From Achromobacter marplatensis (GTDB lineage: Bacteria > Pseudomonadota > Gammaproteobacteria > Burkholderiales > Burkholderiaceae_B): a DNA stretch of 64,000 nucleotides. Positions within the stretch are counted from its first letter, which is position 1. Each line of letters begins with the position of its first letter. The position numbers and the translations under genes are program-made. The stretch is taken from the NCBI RefSeq assembly GCF_002209535.1, contig NZ_NJIG01000003.1:310001-374000 (forward strand), read 5' to 3'. Positions 63,820 through 64,000 of the stretch are shown one piece after another. The notes under the pieces are model-generated. The model saw nothing but the letters and a program-made list of their open reading frames with translations, was not told the DNA's origin and searched no databases.

Positions 63820-64000
63820 ATGCAGCTCAATGACTATTTGCGCGTTTTCGGTGGCAGCTTTTTCTTCGCGCTGGCCACGCTCCTGCCCTTCCTGAACCCG
63901 CCGGCCATCGCGCCGATCTTCCTGTCGCTGACGGAAGGCGCGTCATCCTCCACGCGGATGGTGCTGGCCAAGCGGGTGGCGATCAACGTCTGCCTGATGC
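63820..64000 (+). CDS. MarC family integral membrane protein, 5' end only
   Basis: The first 60 residues of a MarC/UPF0056 protein: LRVFGGSFFFALATLLPFLN, then PPAIAPIFLSLTEGASSSTR and a second helix beginning. The first helix with the N-P-P-A-I-A-P motif is typical of the family. MarC proteins are inner-membrane proteins of unclear function, once wrongly linked to antibiotic resistance; some relatives were proposed to transport amino acids. The rest of the gene lies outside the window. Confidence 0.85.
   Translation, partial: MQLNDYLRVFGGSFFFALATLLPFLNPPAIAPIFLSLTEGASSSTRMVLAKRVAINVCLM

Overview
The window is a 64 kb stretch of chromosome from a high-GC beta-proteobacterium, most likely of the Alcaligenaceae (Achromobacter/Bordetella type). 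The evidence is the proteins' overall resemblance to that family, a general porin with a C-terminal Phe, and the intact rpsB-tsf-pyrH-frr-uppS-cdsA-dxr-rseP-bamA-skp-lpxD-fabZ-lpxA-lpxB-rnhB supercluster. The genus is inferred from remembered protein similarity; nothing was searched. I see no insertion sequence, prophage, CRISPR array, tRNA or rRNA.

Layout. Positions 1-13.1 kb hold mixed single genes: a partial family III CoA-transferase, photolyase, an Aer-type PAS chemoreceptor behind a perfect FNR-type box, an exported DUF1800/DUF1501 pair with looser codon use, glutathione peroxidase, a divergent Lrp/EamA-exporter pair, a YfcG-type GST, a GNAT enzyme, a lipoate ligase split into two overlapping genes, and a DUF3298 lipoprotein. 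From 13.1 to 21.6 kb come a palindrome-rich gap, a porin, a thioesterase, glutamate dehydrogenase, an amino-acid ABC transporter operon ending in formimidoylglutamase (hutG) with an IclR regulator upstream, and the collapsed remains of a divergent amidase/GntR pair. From 21.6 to 32 kb, mltG-tmk-holB-tatD-ankyrin run leftward, followed by ygfZ and a valine/isobutyryl-CoA catabolic run (acyl-CoA dehydrogenase, 3-hydroxyisobutyryl-CoA hydrolase-like, mmsB, PaaI-type thioesterase, VIT transporter).

From 32 to 43.3 kb are the conserved ratA-rnfH/smpB block, a diguanylate cyclase downstream of an NfeD/SPFH pair, a GMP-synthase-like amidotransferase, an Ada-like protein lacking the N-terminal zinc domain, an alpha/beta hydrolase, an AraC regulator, and the divergent ppsA/ppsR pair. 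From 43.3 to 59.5 kb one long leftward block runs from ribosomal protein S2 and EF-Ts through UMP kinase, ribosome recycling, undecaprenyl-PP and CDP-DAG synthesis, isoprenoid synthesis, RseP, BamA/Skp and lipid A synthesis to RNase HII, a TrmH-type methyltransferase and an unknown lipoprotein. An 830 bp gene-free region with repeats and hairpins separates rpsB from the divergent map-glnD pair, and a partial MarC-family gene closes the window.

Most of the window is conserved housekeeping DNA. I did not find a convincing undescribed multi-gene system. The points most worth a second look are the FNR box on the aerotaxis receptor gene, the two-gene lipoate ligase, the DUF1800/DUF1501 pair, the palindrome cluster at 13.1-13.35 kb, and the repeats in the rpsB-map gap.
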